The notes under the pieces are model-generated. The model did not search any database, was not told the origin of the DNA, and saw nothing but the letters and a program-made list of their open reading frames with translations. 8,489 nucleotides of DNA from Clostridium sp. (GTDB lineage Bacteria > Bacillota > Clostridia > Clostridiales > Clostridiaceae). This document shows positions 7,047-8,489 of this stretch, piece after piece (position 1 is the stretch's first letter; every line of letters starts with the position of its first letter). A program made the position numbers and the translations under genes. The stretch is taken from the NCBI GenBank assembly GCA_012511315.1, contig JAAZGI010000045.1, positions 1-8,489 on the forward strand. Direction: 5' to 3'.

Positions 7047-8288
7047 TTATTCTTCATCCTCACTAGGAATTACCATTGAAATGGTTGGTTTTTTAAAAAT
7101 CACTTGAGCAGCCTGTCTTAGGTCTGACACTTCAAGTCGGGACATATCAGTTAGTTCTTTCTCATAATAAAGAAGTGGTAAGCGATCCAAAGCATTGGCT
7201 AAAATATATCCACTTAAGGCCTGGGTGTCATCTAATAAAGCGGCTGAATGAGTGCGGTGCATTTTATGGGATAGTTCTAAATCCTTTTCTCTTAAAGCTA
7301 GCTTTCCGCTTGAAACATCTCGGATAATTTCTTGGATCACATCTAAGACTTCTAAAATATTCTCTGCCTCCGTGGCACAGTAAATTTCAAGCATTCGAAC
7401 TTGTGGCGTTAAATCCAAACTAGAATATATATCGTAGGATAATCCACGTTTTAATCGAATTTCCTGGAATAAGAGGGAGTTGTCGGAATCTCCCAAGCGG
7501 CGATTCAGTACCTTAAGGGCTGGCTCTAGGGCTGGATCTAAATCTGGAAAATGATATAAAACGGTTACCGTAGCCATTTCTGAGGAGTCTGTCACAGTCT
7601 CCCATTGACCTGGCTTATTGGTCAGGTGTTTAAATGGGGGACTTGTCGGTGCCTCACCTTCCCATTCATTAAAATATTTCTTGGCCAAAGCTATCATCGC
7701 TTCGTGGCTCCAATTTGATGCCATGGTCAATACAGCATTAGCTGGCGTTAAATATCGTTCTCGGTGAGCTTCAAGGTCTTGTAATGTGATGGCTTGAATT
7801 GTTGCCTCATCGCCAATCACATCAAACCGCAAAGGGTCTTGGGGCCAACCTTTGGCATAGAGTAAGTCATAAGCAACGGTCTCTAAGTCCTCTAAGCCTT
7901 CCTTGTATTCACTCAAAATAACATGGCCTTCTCTCTCCATTTCCGTTTGTGAAAACTGGCTGTTTATAACCAAATCAGATATTAGTTCCACAGCTCGATC
8001 TATCTCCCCTGATAAGGCCGAGGCAGTGATAACCAGTTGAGTGAGGTCTGTGAATGCATTCACATCACCACCTAAAAATTCAAAATCCTCATTGATGACA
8101 TCGTGACTTCTATTTTTTGTTCCAGTAAAAAGCATATGTTCTAAAAAGTGCGAAAGACCCTTTTTGCCTGGAGGATCCTTCATGGCTCCTACTCTAAAAC
8201 CCAGGTTAAGCGCCATGATTTGACTATCTTTTTTTATGGTAATCAAACGCATCCCGTTTGCTAGTGTTACTTCTTTTATATCAGGCAT
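7047..8288 (-). CDS. M16 family zinc metallopeptidase (processing-peptidase/insulinase type)
   Basis: A 413-residue zinc peptidase related to mitochondrial processing peptidase beta and bacterial YmxG/PqqL-type proteins. Counting from an ATG nine bases upstream of my start, the inverted zinc motif HFLEH is at 50-54, with Glu53 as catalytic base. The third zinc ligand fits Glu130 in HVILSEYKE, 76 residues after His54, the family spacing. The C-terminal half has RLKRGLSYDIYSS at 281-293, matching the conserved Arg...Tyr substrate-binding segment. Length fits a single-unit M16B enzyme, and no signal peptide is seen, so it is probably cytoplasmic. I start at the ATG at 8288-8286 because AAAGGA lies eight bases upstream; that site directly abuts and overlaps the earlier ATG at 8297, leaving no spacing for it. 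Physiological substrate unknown. A promoter lies at 8326-8354, next to the mobile-element end. Confidence 0.93.
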   Translation of the reverse strand: MPDIKEVTLANGMRLITIKKDSQIMALNLGFRVGAMKDPPGKKGLSHFLEHMLFTGTKNRSHDVINEDFEFLGGDVNAFTDLTQLVITASALSGEIDRAVELISDLVINSQFSQTEMEREGHVILSEYKEGLEDLETVAYDLLYAKGWPQDPLRFDVIGDEATIQAITLQDLEAHRERYLTPANAVLTMASNWSHEAMIALAKKYFNEWEGEAPTSPPFKHLTNKPGQWETVTDSSEMATVTVLYHFPDLDPALEPALKVLNRRLGDSDNSLLFQEIRLKRGLSYDIYSSLDLTPQVRMLEIYCATEAENILEVLDVIQEIIRDVSSGKLALREKDLELSHKMHRTHSAALLDDTQALSGYILANALDRLPLLYYEKELTDMSRLEVSDLRQAAQVIFKKPTISMVIPSEDEE

Positions 8289-8325
8289 ATAGTCCATCCT
8301 TTAAAATAATTTATTACATTACTAC

Positions 8326-8354
8326 ATTATAAGCTAGCTCAGAGATTATTTCTA
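8326..8354 (-). promoter_or_regulatory. Promoter of the M16 peptidase gene
   Basis: A perfect TATAAT (8331-8326) is preceded by a 17-base spacer and a weak -35, TAGAAA (8354-8349). It starts only a few bases from the predicted right end of the TnpB element, so part of the upstream promoter region is element or junction DNA. Confidence 0.55.
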
Positions 8355-8359
8355 TCTTC

Positions 8360-8489
8360 TTCGTGAACTACTCACCACTTAGCTCAACCTAACGGTTTTA
8401 ACGCTTGAAGTGGGAGCTTCTTGGGAATAGAGCATACTTGATGGCGTATTTCTATGCTCACAGCGGTGTCTCTTATTTACCAAGCTATC
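8360..8489 (-). ncRNA. Right end of IS200/IS605-type element; candidate omega (reRNA) scaffold, partial
   Basis: In this transposon group the tnpB 3' end and element right end form the omega/reRNA scaffold that guides TnpB, with the guide taken from flanking DNA. The minus strand here folds well. GAGCATA (8459-8453) pairs with TATGCTC (8436-8430), extended by CTTGG/CCAAG and AATA/TATT outside it. CTCCCACTT pairs with AAGTGG-T-GAG across the tnpB stop, enclosing AACC-GTTA-GGTT. The last element-like sequence is GTGAGTAGTTCAC, ending near 8361. The exact boundary and the 5' end of any RNA are not determinable here. Confidence 0.55.
8379..8489 (-). CDS. tnpB: TnpB (IS605 OrfB) C-terminus, cut by window edge
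   Basis: The last 36 codons and stop of a gene entering from beyond position 8489; too short for a routine gene call. The frame begins DSLVNK, which fits the residues after the final zinc-finger CGD of IS605-type TnpB, and continues to SQEAPTSS, matching the QEAPT tail typical of these proteins. It stops at TAA (8381-8379). TnpB is an RNA-guided DNA nuclease, related to the ancestors of Cas12. The catalytic RuvC residues would lie outside the window, so activity cannot be judged. Alternatives are a decayed remnant or a transposase-less tnpB (IS1341-like) element. The identification rests on the short tail plus the folded right end that follows. Confidence 0.7.
   Translation of the reverse strand, partial: DSLVNKRHRCEHRNTPSSMLYSQEAPTSSVKTVRLS

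Noticed and set aside
8286..8297. Earlier ATG at 8297 as the M16 peptidase start
   Set aside because: The AAAGGA ribosome binding site directly abuts that ATG, leaving no spacing; the ATG at 8288 is correctly placed.
1..8489. CRISPR array, tRNA or rRNA genes
   Set aside because: No regularly spaced repeats and no cloverleaf or rRNA-like segments were found on either strand.

Overview
The window looks like a chromosomal segment of a low-GC, Gram-positive anaerobe, most likely in the Clostridia (Bacillota). The evidence is the tRNA-sensing T-box leader, strong GGAGG-type ribosome binding sites, a TTG start, AT-rich spacers, and a very large oxygen-sensitive-type iron-sulfur/ATPase protein of the 2-hydroxyacyl-CoA dehydratase activase family. 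The genus cannot be fixed from the sequence. Every supported gene lies on the minus strand, so the window reads from high to low coordinates.

Layout in transcription order. (1) 8489 to about 8360: the 3' end of an IS200/IS605-type tnpB gene and the folded right end of that element, where an omega (reRNA) guide RNA scaffold would lie. (2) 8288-7047: an M16 zinc peptidase with its own promoter immediately beside the element. (3) About 400 bp of AT-rich DNA with a 14-bp tandem repeat and a 12-bp palindrome but no gene. (4) 6648-5947: recX, regulator of RecA. (5) A 191-bp spacer holding a perfect inverted repeat close to the next start. (6) 5755-1418: a 1445-residue protein with two tandem ASKHA-type activase domains, a Cys-rich linker and two HgdA/HgdB-like halves, apparently a single-chain ATP-driven electron-transfer reductase. 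(7) 1467-1177: a promoter inside the end of that gene, then a valine T-box leader with specifier GUC and a strong terminator. (8) 1123-497: a small alpha/beta-hydrolase starting at TTG. (9) 428-1: the start of valS, cut by the window edge.

The clearest regulatory unit is T-box, hydrolase, valS. Uncharged tRNA-Val should allow readthrough into both genes, although a second promoter-like sequence just before valS may uncouple it. The strongest candidate for unusual biochemistry is the 1445-residue fusion. Its two activase domains each keep the two cluster cysteines at the same 39-residue distance. Its C-terminal halves each carry a CYP...C...FxC pattern, so one chain holds what other systems build from several subunits. 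No substrate-specific partner gene is nearby, so its reaction is unknown.
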